64,000 nt of DNA from Limimaricola sp. G21655-S1 (lineage in GTDB: Bacteria; Pseudomonadota; Alphaproteobacteria; Rhodobacterales; Rhodobacteraceae). Shown here piece after piece: positions 33,525-41,946 of the stretch; the first letter of the stretch is position 1, and each line of letters starts with the position of its first letter. The stretch spans positions 1 through 64,000 of the forward strand of contig NZ_JAPWGO010000019.1 in NCBI RefSeq assembly GCF_027213785.1, written 5' to 3'. Both the position numbers and the translations under genes were made by a program. The notes under the pieces were generated by a model that searched no databases, was not told where the DNA came from, and worked only from the letters and a program-made list of their open reading frames with translations.

Positions 33525-34600
33525 GGAGAGCCCTCGCCATCGCCGCGGGCGTCTTGCTCGCCCTTCTTTGCGCGGCTTCGCTGCTGCCGCTGGCCGAAAC
33601 GGATGCGTGGTGGGTGCGCTATCTCGATTTCCCACGCCTGCAGATCGCCGTGCTGCTGGTGATTTTCTGGATCGCGATGGTGGCGCTTGGTGGCATCGGT
33701 CATGGCGCCGCGCGCTGGCTCACGGTGCTGGCCATCGCCGCGCTCGCCTATCACGGCTGGCGGCTCTGGCCCTATCAGCCACTCGCCGCGAAGATGGACC
33801 CCGGCCTCGCCAGCTGCGCGCCGGAAGAGCGGTTGAGCGTCCTCGTCGCCAATGTGCAGCGCAAGAACCACCAATCCGAAGAGGTCATCGCCCTGGCCCG
33901 CGAACAGAATCCCGATCTGTTCTTCGTGCTCGAGACCGACGGTTGGTGGGACGAGGCGCTGACCCCGCTCGACGCCAATTATGCGCATCACGTCCAGGAC
34001 ATCCCCAGGGAGGCGACCTATTACGGCATGCACGTCTTCTCCCGCCATCCCTTCGACAGCGCCGAAATGCGCTTTCCCTATGGCGCCGATACGCCGCTGT
34101 TCGACGGCGTGCTGGCGCATCCCGCGGGCAAGCTGCGGGTCTTCGGCGTGCATCCGCGCCCGCCGCAGATGGGTCAGCCCTCGACGTTGCGCGACGCGAC
34201 GATGCTGGAGGCGGCGATGGGGGCGCGGGACGACATACACCCGGCCCTGCTCGCCGGCGATTTCAATGCCACCCCCTGGGAGCGCACCTCGCGCCGCAGC
34301 TTGCGGCTGGGGCGGCTGATCGATCCGCGCGCCGGGCGCGGACCGATGGTCAGCTTCGACGCCAATTCCTGGTGGATGAAATGGCCGCTGGACCAGATCC
34401 TGTGGCAGCAGGGGCTGGCCATGTCCCGCTTCGAGGTGCTGCCGGGCATCGGCTCCGACCACTACCCGGTGCTGGCCGAGCTGTGCTTCACCGTGAACGC
34501 GGACCAGCGCATCCTCACCGTGAACGACCGCGATCTCGAAGAGGCGCGCACCACCTTCGACAAGGCCCGCGCGCTGTCGGACGCGGCGATGGACGGCTGA
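33521..34600 (+). CDS. Membrane-anchored endonuclease/exonuclease/phosphatase-family protein
   Basis: The 359 residues start with three hydrophobic helices (about 3-22, 39-60, 66-80). A DNase I-like EEP domain follows, with LVANVQRKNHQSEEVIALA, the catalytic ETDGWW region, AGDFNATPWE and a C-terminal GSDHYPVLAELCF (the SDHYP histidine). The domain probably faces the periplasm. It is co-translated with the ligase (ATGA overlap), but membrane EEP proteins may act on lipids or phosphates rather than DNA. Function is therefore uncertain. Confidence 0.85.
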   Translation: MRRALAIAAGVLLALLCAASLLPLAETDAWWVRYLDFPRLQIAVLLVIFWIAMVALGGIGHGAARWLTVLAIAALAYHGWRLWPYQPLAAKMDPGLASCAPEERLSVLVANVQRKNHQSEEVIALAREQNPDLFFVLETDGWWDEALTPLDANYAHHVQDIPREATYYGMHVFSRHPFDSAEMRFPYGADTPLFDGVLAHPAGKLRVFGVHPRPPQMGQPSTLRDATMLEAAMGARDDIHPALLAGDFNATPWERTSRRSLRLGRLIDPRAGRGPMVSFDANSWWMKWPLDQILWQQGLAMSRFEVLPGIGSDHYPVLAELCFTVNADQRILTVNDRDLEEARTTFDKARALSDAAMDG

Positions 34601-34669
34601 GACGGGTTGAGCCGCCTCCGCCGCGATCCTATCTTTCGCCTCCATGACAAAAGACGAGAAGGCCAGAGC

Positions 34670-36487
34670 ATGACCCAGACCCCCCGCTTCGACGCCGCGA
34701 CCGAGACCGGGGGCCGCCCCTTGGGCAACCTGCCGGAATGGGACCTGACCGACCTCTACCCGGCTCCGGATTCGGCCGAGATCAAGAACGACATCGACTG
34801 GCTCGAAAAAGCCTGCGCCGAGTTCGCCGGCGATTACGAGGGCAAGCTCGCCACGCTCGACGCGCATGGCCTGCTCGAGGCGGTGCAGCGCTACGAGCGC
34901 ATCGACATCGTGGCGGGCCGGATCATGTCCTATGCCGGGCTGCGCTACTACCAGCAGACCACCGACAGCGAACGGGCCAAGTTCATGTCGGACTGCCAGG
35001 ACCGGATCACCGCCTATACCACGCCGCTGGTCTTCTACGGGCTGGAGTTCAACCGTCTCGACGAGGATCACCTCGAGACACTGCTCGGCCAGAGCCAGGA
35101 GCTGAACCGCTACCGCCCGGTCTTCGAGCGGATGCGCGCGATGAAGCCCTACCAGCTCTCCGACGAGCTGGAGAAATTCCTCCACGACCAGTCCAGCGTC
35201 GGTGCCGCCGCATGGAACAAGGTGTTCGACGAGACCATCGCCGGCTTGACCTTCACCGTCGATGGCGAGGAGCTCGGCATCGAGGGCACGCTGAACCTGC
35301 TGACCGAGCAGGACCGTGCCAAGCGCGAGGCCGCGACGCTGGAACTGGCGCGGGTGTTCAAGACCCAGATCCGGCTCTTCTCGCGGATCCACAACACGCT
35401 CGCCAAGGAAAAGGAGATCGAGGATCGCTGGCGCGGCATGCCGACGCCGCAGACCGGGCGCCACCTCGCCAACCATGTCGAGCCCGAGGTGGTCGAGGCG
35501 CTGCGCGATGCCGTCGTCGCCGCCTATCCGCGCCTGTCGCATCGCTACTACGCGCTCAAGGCGAAGTGGCTCGGCCTCGACCGCATGCAGGTCTGGGACC
35601 GCAACGCGCCCCTGCCGATGGAAACCGACCGGATCGTCGGCTGGGACGAGGCGCGCGCAATGGTCGAGGAGGCTTACGGCGATTTCGATCCGCGCATGGC
35701 CGAACTGGCGAAACCGTTCTTCGACGAAGGCTGGACCGACGCGGCGGTGAAGCCGGGCAAGGCGCCCGGCGCCTTCGCGCATCCCACCGTCTCGACCGTC
35801 CATCCCTACGTGATGCTGAACTACCTCGGCAAACCGCGCGACGTGATGACGCTGGCGCATGAGCTGGGGCATGGCGTGCATCAGCGCCTCGCTGCCGGTC
35901 AGGGCGAGCTTCTGTCCTCCACCCCGCTGACCCTGGCCGAAACGGCGAGCGTGTTCGGCGAGATGCTCACCTTCCGCAAGCTGCTCGCCAAGGCGAAGGA
36001 CACCAACGAGCGCAAGGTGCTGCTCGCCGGCAAGGTCGAGGACATGATCAACACGGTCGTGCGCCAGATCGCCTTCTACGATTTCGAATGCAAGCTGCAC
36101 GCGGCCCGCGCGCAGGGCGAGCTGACCCCCGACGACATCGATGCGCTGTGGATGAGCGTGCAGGCCGAGAGCCTCGGGCCGATCTTCGACTTCGCGCCGG
36201 GCTATGAGAGCTTTTGGGCCTATATTCCGCACTTCGTGCATTCGCCCTTCTACGTCTACGCCTACGCCTTCGGCGATGGCCTCGTGAACGCGCTCTACGC
36301 GGTCTACGAGGAGGGTGGCGAGGATTTCCAGGAGAAGTATTTCGAGATGCTCAAGGCGGGCGGCTCGAAGCACCACAAGGAGCTTCTGGCGCCCTTCGGC
36401 CTCGACGCCTCGGATCCGGCCTTCTGGGACAAGGGCCTGTCGATGATCGAGGGCATGATCGACGAGTTGGAGAAGATGGAGGCGTGA
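34670..36487 (+). CDS. pepF: M3-family oligoendopeptidase F
   Basis: The 605-residue zinc peptidase carries HELGH at residues 397-401, followed by the ETASVFGE glutamate ligand region, as in PepF. It degrades short cytoplasmic peptides. The ATG at 34670 gives MTQTPRFDAATETGG; the earlier ATG at 34607 would add 21 residues without support. The stop overlaps the following GNAT gene by a GTGA. Confidence 0.94.
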   Translation: MTQTPRFDAATETGGRPLGNLPEWDLTDLYPAPDSAEIKNDIDWLEKACAEFAGDYEGKLATLDAHGLLEAVQRYERIDIVAGRIMSYAGLRYYQQTTDSERAKFMSDCQDRITAYTTPLVFYGLEFNRLDEDHLETLLGQSQELNRYRPVFERMRAMKPYQLSDELEKFLHDQSSVGAAAWNKVFDETIAGLTFTVDGEELGIEGTLNLLTEQDRAKREAATLELARVFKTQIRLFSRIHNTLAKEKEIEDRWRGMPTPQTGRHLANHVEPEVVEALRDAVVAAYPRLSHRYYALKAKWLGLDRMQVWDRNAPLPMETDRIVGWDEARAMVEEAYGDFDPRMAELAKPFFDEGWTDAAVKPGKAPGAFAHPTVSTVHPYVMLNYLGKPRDVMTLAHELGHGVHQRLAAGQGELLSSTPLTLAETASVFGEMLTFRKLLAKAKDTNERKVLLAGKVEDMINTVVRQIAFYDFECKLHAARAQGELTPDDIDALWMSVQAESLGPIFDFAPGYESFWAYIPHFVHSPFYVYAYAFGDGLVNALYAVYEEGGEDFQEKYFEMLKAGGSKHHKELLAPFGLDASDPAFWDKGLSMIEGMIDELEKMEA

Positions 36488-36981
36488 GCCTCGATCTGAC
36501 GGGGGCGGCGCCGGTGACGCTGGCGCCGCTCGATCCCGCGCATTTGCCGGTGCTGCGCGGCCTCGCGCCGCATCCGGCGCAGGAGCAATTCTCGGGCAGT
36601 GCCGCCGCGATCCTTGCCGATCCGCGCGAAAGCGTCGCGTTTCACGTGATACTTTCGGGCGGCGTACCGGTCGGCCTGTTCAAGACCGACAGCGACTACG
36701 AGGACGGGCGGCATTTGGCGGAGGCCGGCGCCTGGGGGCTGCGCGGCGTGATGATCGACGCGCGGGCGCAGGGGCGCGGCATCGGCCGCGCCGCCTTCGC
36801 GGCGCTGCCGCCCTACCTGCGGCGGGGCCACCCGGGGCTGCGGCGGATCTGGCTCACCGTGAATTGCCGCAACCCGGTCGCGCGGCGCGTCTATCTGCGC
36901 GGCGGCTGGATCGATGACGGCGTGCTCTACCACAATGGATCGGCCGGGCCGCAGCATGTCATGCGGCTCGAGCTTTCCTAG
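36484..36981 (+). CDS. GNAT-family N-acetyltransferase
   Basis: The 165-residue protein starts with GTG inside the pepF stop. It shows the acetyl-CoA-binding pattern ARAQGRGIGRAAFAALPPYL (Q/R-x-x-G-x-G/A) and a C-terminal NPVARRVYLRGGWIDDG. The acceptor substrate is unknown. Its stop and that of the convergent oxidoreductase share one CTAG. Confidence 0.88.
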   Translation: MSLDLTGAAPVTLAPLDPAHLPVLRGLAPHPAQEQFSGSAAAILADPRESVAFHVILSGGVPVGLFKTDSDYEDGRHLAEAGAWGLRGVMIDARAQGRGIGRAAFAALPPYLRRGHPGLRRIWLTVNCRNPVARRVYLRGGWIDDGVLYHNGSAGPQHVMRLELS

Positions 36982-37679
36982 GCCAGCATCTCCTTCACCA
37001 CCTCGAAGGACGAGTTCAACTCCTCGGCCTCGGGCCGCGCGATCGCCGGGGTCTGCCGGATCCATTCGCCGTTTTCCACGCAATGCAGCATGAAATGCGC
37101 CAGATCGGCATGGCGGGTGCGGATCAGATCCTCGGGGATCACGTCGGGCGCGACGACGTAATCGGCCGTCAACGGCTCGGGCAGCAGCCAGCCGGGCCGC
37201 ACCGCGGTCCAGTCGAGATCGCTGGCGCGCAGCATATCCTCCATCTCGCCCATCTGGTGCAGCACCCGGGTCAGCGCCGGGATCGCCGTGGTGCGGAACA
37301 GCAGCGGCCCGCGGTCATGCGTGACCACGAAGCTCGCCGAGATCGTCACCAGCCGCTTCACGCCGCGCGACGCCATCGCGTCGATCAGGTTGCGGGTGCC
37401 TTGGGTGTAGAGCGGCGGCGGGTCCAGCAGCGTCTTGGGATCGCCCGGGACGCCCAGCGCGGATATCACCGCGTCGACGCCCTCGACGATCGTACCGAGG
37501 TCGTCCTCGATCACGTTGGCGGTCACCCGCTCGACATTGTGCCCGGCGGGGGGCGCGTCCTCGGGCCATTTCATCTCGGCGGCGCGGACATGGTGGCCCT
37601 TCGCCACCGCCTGTTTCACCACCTCCTGCCCGGTCACGCCATGCGCACCGAGCACGAGGATCTTCATCTGGTCAGCCAT
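36978..37679 (-). CDS. NAD(P)-binding atypical short-chain reductase (NmrA-like)
   Basis: The 233 residues open with a Rossmann motif VLGAHGVTGQEVVKQAV (about residues 8-24) and continue with VDAVISALGVPGD and a TISASFVV strand, as in atypical SDRs. GGAGG eight bases upstream fixes the ATG at 37679. No catalytic YxxxK is obvious, which fits the NmrA-like or quinone-reductase-like subgroup. Substrate is unknown. Confidence 0.8.
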   Translation of the reverse strand: MADQMKILVLGAHGVTGQEVVKQAVAKGHHVRAAEMKWPEDAPPAGHNVERVTANVIEDDLGTIVEGVDAVISALGVPGDPKTLLDPPPLYTQGTRNLIDAMASRGVKRLVTISASFVVTHDRGPLLFRTTAIPALTRVLHQMGEMEDMLRASDLDWTAVRPGWLLPEPLTADYVVAPDVIPEDLIRTRHADLAHFMLHCVENGEWIRQTPAIARPEAEELNSSFEVVKEMLA

Positions 37680-37724
37680 CGCGGTTGCCTCCGGTGATCT
37701 TCGCCGGAACAACCGCGATCCGGC

Positions 37725-38702
37725 TCAGCCGTTCCCGCCCTTGGCATAGACCATGTCGATCATCGCCTGCGTGCCCCGGCTGAATTCCAGCGGGCAGGCG
37801 TAATCCGCGCCATCGATCGCGGCGGTGAAGGCCTCGACCTGCAGCTTGTAGTGATCGATGCCGGGCCAGCGCTCGTGCATCACCCGCATGCCCTCGGTCT
37901 CGAGCGTCATCTCGGCCTGGCCGAAGGTGTTGGCGTTGAACGGGCACAACATCTTCAGCACGCCCTCCTCGCCATGGAAGGTGACCTCCTGGCGCGGATG
38001 CAGCCGCATCGACACCATGCCGGAATAGTCGAAGCTCGCGAAGCGCGCCGCGACCTGCGCATAGACATCGACGCCGTTCTCGTAGCGGATATTGGCGTGG
38101 CGAACCTCCTGCGGCTCCTCGCCGGTGACGAAGCGCACCGAGCCGAACGCATAGACGCCGATATCGGGCAGCCCGCCGCCGCCGGTCTCGGGCTTGTTGC
38201 GGATGTTGTCGGTCTGGGACGCGTTGTTGAAGCTGAACGCCGCCTCGACATGGCGCAGCCGGCCGATCGCGCCGCCCCGGACCAGTTCGCGCGCGCGGAT
38301 CCATTGCGGGTGGTGCACGATCATGTAGGCCTCGGCCGCCATCAGCCCGGTCGCGTCGCGCTTGGCGATCACCGCGTCGAACTCCTCTGCCTTCATCGCC
38401 AGCGGCTTTTCGCATAGCACGTGCTTGCCCGCCTCGAGCGCCTTGAGTGTCCACTCGACATGCATGGCGTTGGGCAACGGGATGTAGATCGCATCGATCT
38501 CCGGATCGTCGAGCAGCGCTTGGTAATCGAGATGGACGCGCAGCCGGGGCTGGAAGGCGCGGAACGGCGCGGCCTTTTCCTCCGAGGAGGTGGCCAGCGC
38601 CGCGAACTCGGAACCCTCGGCGGAATGGATGGCGCGGGCCATGGCGCCCAGCGCGAATTTCGAGGCGCCCAGCACGCCCCAGCGGATCGGTTCACTCATC
38701 AC
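37725..38702 (-). CDS. Gfo/Idh/MocA-family oxidoreductase
   Basis: The 325-residue protein has an N-terminal NAD(P)-binding domain (WGVLGASKFALGAMARAI near residues 8-25), the family motif CEKPLAMKAEEFDAV, and a C-terminal substrate domain. Members oxidise or reduce sugars, inositols or their derivatives. It may be co-transcribed with the short-chain reductase 45 bases downstream. The substrate cannot be read. Confidence 0.9.
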   Translation of the reverse strand: MMSEPIRWGVLGASKFALGAMARAIHSAEGSEFAALATSSEEKAAPFRAFQPRLRVHLDYQALLDDPEIDAIYIPLPNAMHVEWTLKALEAGKHVLCEKPLAMKAEEFDAVIAKRDATGLMAAEAYMIVHHPQWIRARELVRGGAIGRLRHVEAAFSFNNASQTDNIRNKPETGGGGLPDIGVYAFGSVRFVTGEEPQEVRHANIRYENGVDVYAQVAARFASFDYSGMVSMRLHPRQEVTFHGEEGVLKMLCPFNANTFGQAEMTLETEGMRVMHERWPGIDHYKLQVEAFTAAIDGADYACPLEFSRGTQAMIDMVYAKGGNG

Positions 38703-38727
38703 GGTTTTTCCCTGCCTGCCGGAAAGG

Positions 38728-38760
38728 AAAAACCCCTCCCCGGTCTCCCGGGGAAGGGTA
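38728..38760 (-). terminator. Intrinsic terminator of rpoH
   Basis: On the minus strand a stem of ACCCTTCCCCGG with CCGGGGAGGGGT around GAGA is followed by a T-run (38732-38728). It ends the rpoH message 27 bases after the stop. Confidence 0.88.
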
Positions 38761-38786
38761 ATTCACGTGGCGCGGAGTGCAACGCG

Positions 38787-39686
38787 TCAGGCGTTCTCGA
38801 GCATGCCCCGCTCGCGGGCCAGCTCCTGCATCCGCTTCTGCAGCTTCTCGAAGGCGCGCACTTCGATCTGACGGATCCGCTCGCGGCTCACCTCGTACTG
38901 CCCCGACAGCTCCTCGAGCGTCACCGCCTCATCCTGAAGCCGCCGCTGCACGAGGATGTCGCGCTCGCGCTCGTTCAGGACGCCCATCGCCTCGGCCATC
39001 AGCTCGCGCCGGGCGTCGAGCTCGTCGCGCTCCTCGTAATCGGTGGCCTGATCGGCGCTGTCATCCTCGAGCCAGTCCTGCCATTGCGTGGCGCTGTCGC
39101 CCTCGGTGCCGACCATGGCATTGAGCGAGGCGTCGCCGCCCGACATGCGCCGGTTCATCGACACGACCTCTTCCTCGGTCACGCCGAGATCGGTGGCGAT
39201 CTTCTTGACGTTTTCGGGCCGCAGATCGCCTTCTTCCAGCGCGCCGAGCCGCGCCTTGGCCTTGCGCAGGTTGAAGAACAGCTTCTTCTGGCCCGAGGTG
39301 GTGCCGAGCTTGACCATGGACCACGACCGCAGCACGTATTCCTGAATCGAGGCGCGGATCCACCACATCGCGTAGGTGGCGAGGCGGAAGCCCTTCTCGG
39401 GGTCGAACTTCTTCACCGCCTGCATCAGGCCGACATTGGCCTCGGAGATGACCTCGGCCTGAGGCAGGCCGTAGCCGCGGTAGCCCATGGCGATCTTCGC
39501 CGCGAGGCGCAGGTGCGAGGTGACGAGCCGATGCGCGGCCGAGGCGTCCTCGTGGTCCACCCAGCGCTTCGCCAGCATGTATTCCTCTTCCGGCTCCAGC
39601 ATCGGAAACTTGCGGATTTCCTGCAGGTAGCGATTCAGCCCCTGTTCCGGCGACGGGGCGGGGAGATTGGTATAGGTCTCTGCCAT
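38787..39686 (-). CDS. rpoH: Heat-shock sigma factor RpoH (sigma-32)
   Basis: The 299-residue sigma factor has regions 2.1-2.4 (RLVTSHLRLAAKIAMGYRGY; GFRLATYAMWWIRASIQEY) and region 4 with ERERDILVQRR and ELSGQYEVSRERIRQIE. The RpoH box QKKLFFNLR sits at residues 133-141 and separates it from RpoD and RpoS types. It directs transcription of heat-shock and, in this order, singlet-oxygen stress genes. AAAGGAGGGG before the ATG is a strong ribosome site. The genome may have a second rpoH outside this window. Confidence 0.95.
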   Translation of the reverse strand: MAETYTNLPAPSPEQGLNRYLQEIRKFPMLEPEEEYMLAKRWVDHEDASAAHRLVTSHLRLAAKIAMGYRGYGLPQAEVISEANVGLMQAVKKFDPEKGFRLATYAMWWIRASIQEYVLRSWSMVKLGTTSGQKKLFFNLRKAKARLGALEEGDLRPENVKKIATDLGVTEEEVVSMNRRMSGGDASLNAMVGTEGDSATQWQDWLEDDSADQATDYEERDELDARRELMAEAMGVLNERERDILVQRRLQDEAVTLEELSGQYEVSRERIRQIEVRAFEKLQKRMQELARERGMLENA

Positions 39687-39851
39687 GGGCCCCTCCTTTC
39701 GGTCCTTGTGTCACCCGAGCGATACGTCCCTTGCCCCTGCCCGGCAAGCGCCGCCATCGCATCAGCCTTGTGCAATGATGAACCCTTCGCCCCCAACCCG
39801 GCGAGGGGGCGTGCGAAAGGCTCGATCATATGTGAATTCTGTTACGGCCTT

Positions 39852-40883
39852 TCAACCCCTCAGCGCGGAGAGGAGTTCCGCCATATCGGCCGGCAGCGGG
39901 CTCTCGAAGCGCAGCTTTTCGCCGGTCACGGGATGGGCAAAGCCGAGGCTCGCCGCGTGCAGCGCCTGCCGCCCGAAACGCCCCGCCAGAGCCACGGCGG
40001 CCGTGCCATGCGCCTTTTCCGACAGCTTGCGCCGACCGCCATAGACCGGGTCGCCGATCAGCGCGTGCCCGGCATGCGACATGTGCACCCGGATCTGGTG
40101 TGTGCGCCCGGTCTCGAGACGGCATTCGACCAACGCCGCGCCGGCGAAGGCCTCGATCACCTTCACCCGCGTCACCGCGTGGCGGCCCTGCTCGAAGCTC
40201 ACCGCCTGCCGCTGCCGGTCGGTGCGGTGACGGCCAAGCATGGTCTGGATCTTCAGCACCGAACCGGTCTCGAAGCTCGCGCCCTTCACGCCGCGCAACC
40301 GCGGATCGTTGGGATCGGGCACGCCGTGGCACAGGGCGAGGTAGTGCCGCTCGGCGCTGTGCTTCTCGAACTGGATCGCCAGCCCCTGATGCGCGCGATC
40401 GGTCTTGGCCACGACGAGGAGCCCCGACGTGTCCTTGTCGATCCGGTGCACGATGCCGGGCCGCTTGGCGCCACCGACGCCCGAGAGATCCTCGCCGCAA
40501 TGATGGATCAGCGCGTTGACCAGCGTGCCGTCGGGCGAGCCCGGCGCCGGGTGCACCACCATGCCGGCTGGTTTGTCGATCACGATCAGGTCGTGATCCT
40601 CCCAGACGACGTGGAGCGGGATCTCCTGCGCGCCGATATGGCTCTCGGCGGCCTCGGGCACCGAGATCTCGACCTCGGCCCCCTCGGCGATGGCGGCTTT
40701 CGCATCCGTTGCGACCACGCCGTCGACCCGCACCGCACCCTCGGCCAGAAGCTTGGCGATGCGCGAGCGCGACAGCGCCGCCTGCTCTGGCACATCGCGG
40801 GCCAGCGCCTTATCAAGACGCGCCGGCGGATCGTCGGCGATGATGAAGCGGACGGTGGACGGATCGTTGGAGGTATCGGCCAT
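39852..40883 (-). CDS. rluD: RluA/RluD-family pseudouridine synthase
   Basis: The 343-residue enzyme has an N-terminal S4 RNA-binding domain (residues 15-75) and a catalytic core with HRIDKDTSGL (catalytic D149) and the ending motif ETGRTHQIRVHMSHAGHAL. RluD makes pseudouridines in helix 69 of 23S rRNA. The symbol follows overall likeness. The start codon (40883-40881) and that of the divergent small membrane gene share a single CATG, so the two genes overlap at their start codons. Confidence 0.9.
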   Translation of the reverse strand: MADTSNDPSTVRFIIADDPPARLDKALARDVPEQAALSRSRIAKLLAEGAVRVDGVVATDAKAAIAEGAEVEISVPEAAESHIGAQEIPLHVVWEDHDLIVIDKPAGMVVHPAPGSPDGTLVNALIHHCGEDLSGVGGAKRPGIVHRIDKDTSGLLVVAKTDRAHQGLAIQFEKHSAERHYLALCHGVPDPNDPRLRGVKGASFETGSVLKIQTMLGRHRTDRQRQAVSFEQGRHAVTRVKVIEAFAGAALVECRLETGRTHQIRVHMSHAGHALIGDPVYGGRRKLSEKAHGTAAVALAGRFGRQALHAASLGFAHPVTGEKLRFESPLPADMAELLSALRG

Positions 40884-41187
40884 GCAGGCTCCCGAGACAG
40901 ACGGCCCGGCCCGGATCCCGCCAGAGCTGCGATGGCTCAAATGGCTGGTGATCGCGCTAGCAGGCGTGATGATCGCAGGCTTCCTAGTGCTGATCGCGGC
41001 GATTGTCATCCGCCTCGATGCCGAACCGCTGCCGCTGCCCGAGCGGATCGCCCTGCCCGAGGGCGCCGAGGCGATGGCCTTCACCCAAGGACGTGACTGG
41101 ATCGCCGTGGTTACGACGGATGACCAAGTGCTGATCTTCGGCCGCGACGGCGCGTTGCGGCAGAGCGTGGAGATCGAGCCGCAGTGA
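40882..41187 (+). CDS. Small single-span membrane protein (DUF6476-like)
   Basis: The 101-residue protein has one strong membrane helix (about residues 22-44, WLVIALAGVMIAGFLVLIAAI) and a short C-terminal domain. That domain contains LPEGAEAMAFTQGRDWIAVV, resembling a beta-propeller strand. I recall this family as restricted to Rhodobacterales, next to rluD, and without known function. A good terminator follows. Confidence 0.8.
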   Translation: MQAPETDGPARIPPELRWLKWLVIALAGVMIAGFLVLIAAIVIRLDAEPLPLPERIALPEGAEAMAFTQGRDWIAVVTTDDQVLIFGRDGALRQSVEIEPQ

Positions 41188-41189
41188 GA

Positions 41190-41213
41190 AGCCGCCCCCG
41201 AGGGGGCGGCTTT
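41190..41213 (+). terminator. Intrinsic terminator after the small membrane gene
   Basis: GCCGCCCCC and GGGGGCGGC around GA, then TTT, two bases after the stop. Confidence 0.8.
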
Positions 41214-41230
41214 CAGACGTTGCCGCGAAA

Positions 41231-41929
41231 TCAGTTCGCGGTCGTCGTGTCGGCCTGTGCATCGGCCTCGCTGCCGGCAGTGGTTTCGCCCGAAGCGTCG
41301 GCCTCGGTCGAGCCTGCAGTCTCGGCCGAGGCATCGGTGCCCGTCGCGGCGCTTTCGGGCGCCGGGCTTGCCTCGATCTGATCGCTTGGCGCCCCCTCGG
41401 TCACCGGTGCCTCGGCGTCCGGTGTCTCGCCCCCTGCATCCGATCCGGTGGGTTGCGGCGCGATCAGGTCCTCGGTCGTGGTATCGGAGCGATCCGCGTC
41501 GGTCGCGTTGCCCAGCGGCTGCTCGGTCGGCGCCGAGGCGGTATCGCCCGCCGCGGTCTGGCTGTTGGTCACGTATTGGGTGGCGATGGTGGTGTTGGTG
41601 GCGCTGCATTCCGGCGTGTCGGAACCGAGTTGCCCCCCACCCAGAGCGCCCACATCGACGCCGCAGACATTCGCCGCCGCGGCCACGGGCAGCTGGATGG
41701 TGATCGGCACGTTTTGCAGATCGATGTCGAGATCCTTGGCGATCTCGGCGCGGATGTTCTCGAGATTGACCGAAACGAGGCCGGGCAGTTGCTGCCCGCC
41801 GCCGGAGGTCGGCAGCGTCGAAAGATCGGGCATTCCCGGCAGGGTCTGGCCGGACGTCTGCGCAAGGGCCGGCGCGGCGGCGCAACCGAGGGCAAGGGCG
41901 ATGGCGGTGGCGGTGGTCTTGAAGGTCAT
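41231..41929 (-). CDS. Secreted acidic protein of unknown function, paralogue B
   Basis: The 232-residue protein (from the ATG at 41929, with GGAG upstream) has a signal peptide ending PALAQ. A conserved core of about 65 residues follows: VNLENIRAEIAKDLDIDLQN, VPITIQLPVAAAANVCGVDV, GGGQLGSDTPECSATN. The rest is a long, disordered, acidic tail of Ala, Thr, Glu, Asp, Ser and Pro. The core matches the neighbouring protein nearly motif for motif. Two cysteines (NVCG and PEC) could form a disulfide. The two genes are probably one operon. I do not know the function. Confidence 0.8.
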   Translation of the reverse strand: MTFKTTATAIALALGCAAAPALAQTSGQTLPGMPDLSTLPTSGGGQQLPGLVSVNLENIRAEIAKDLDIDLQNVPITIQLPVAAAANVCGVDVGALGGGQLGSDTPECSATNTTIATQYVTNSQTAAGDTASAPTEQPLGNATDADRSDTTTEDLIAPQPTGSDAGGETPDAEAPVTEGAPSDQIEASPAPESAATGTDASAETAGSTEADASGETTAGSEADAQADTTTAN

Positions 41930-41946
41930 GTTCATCTCCGGGGTCA

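Noticed and set aside
33500-36376. Very long open frame on the minus strand opposite the repair and peptidase genes
   Set aside because: It lies antisense to genes with clear families, has no recognisable product and no ribosome site. High GC with strong third-position bias creates such frames.
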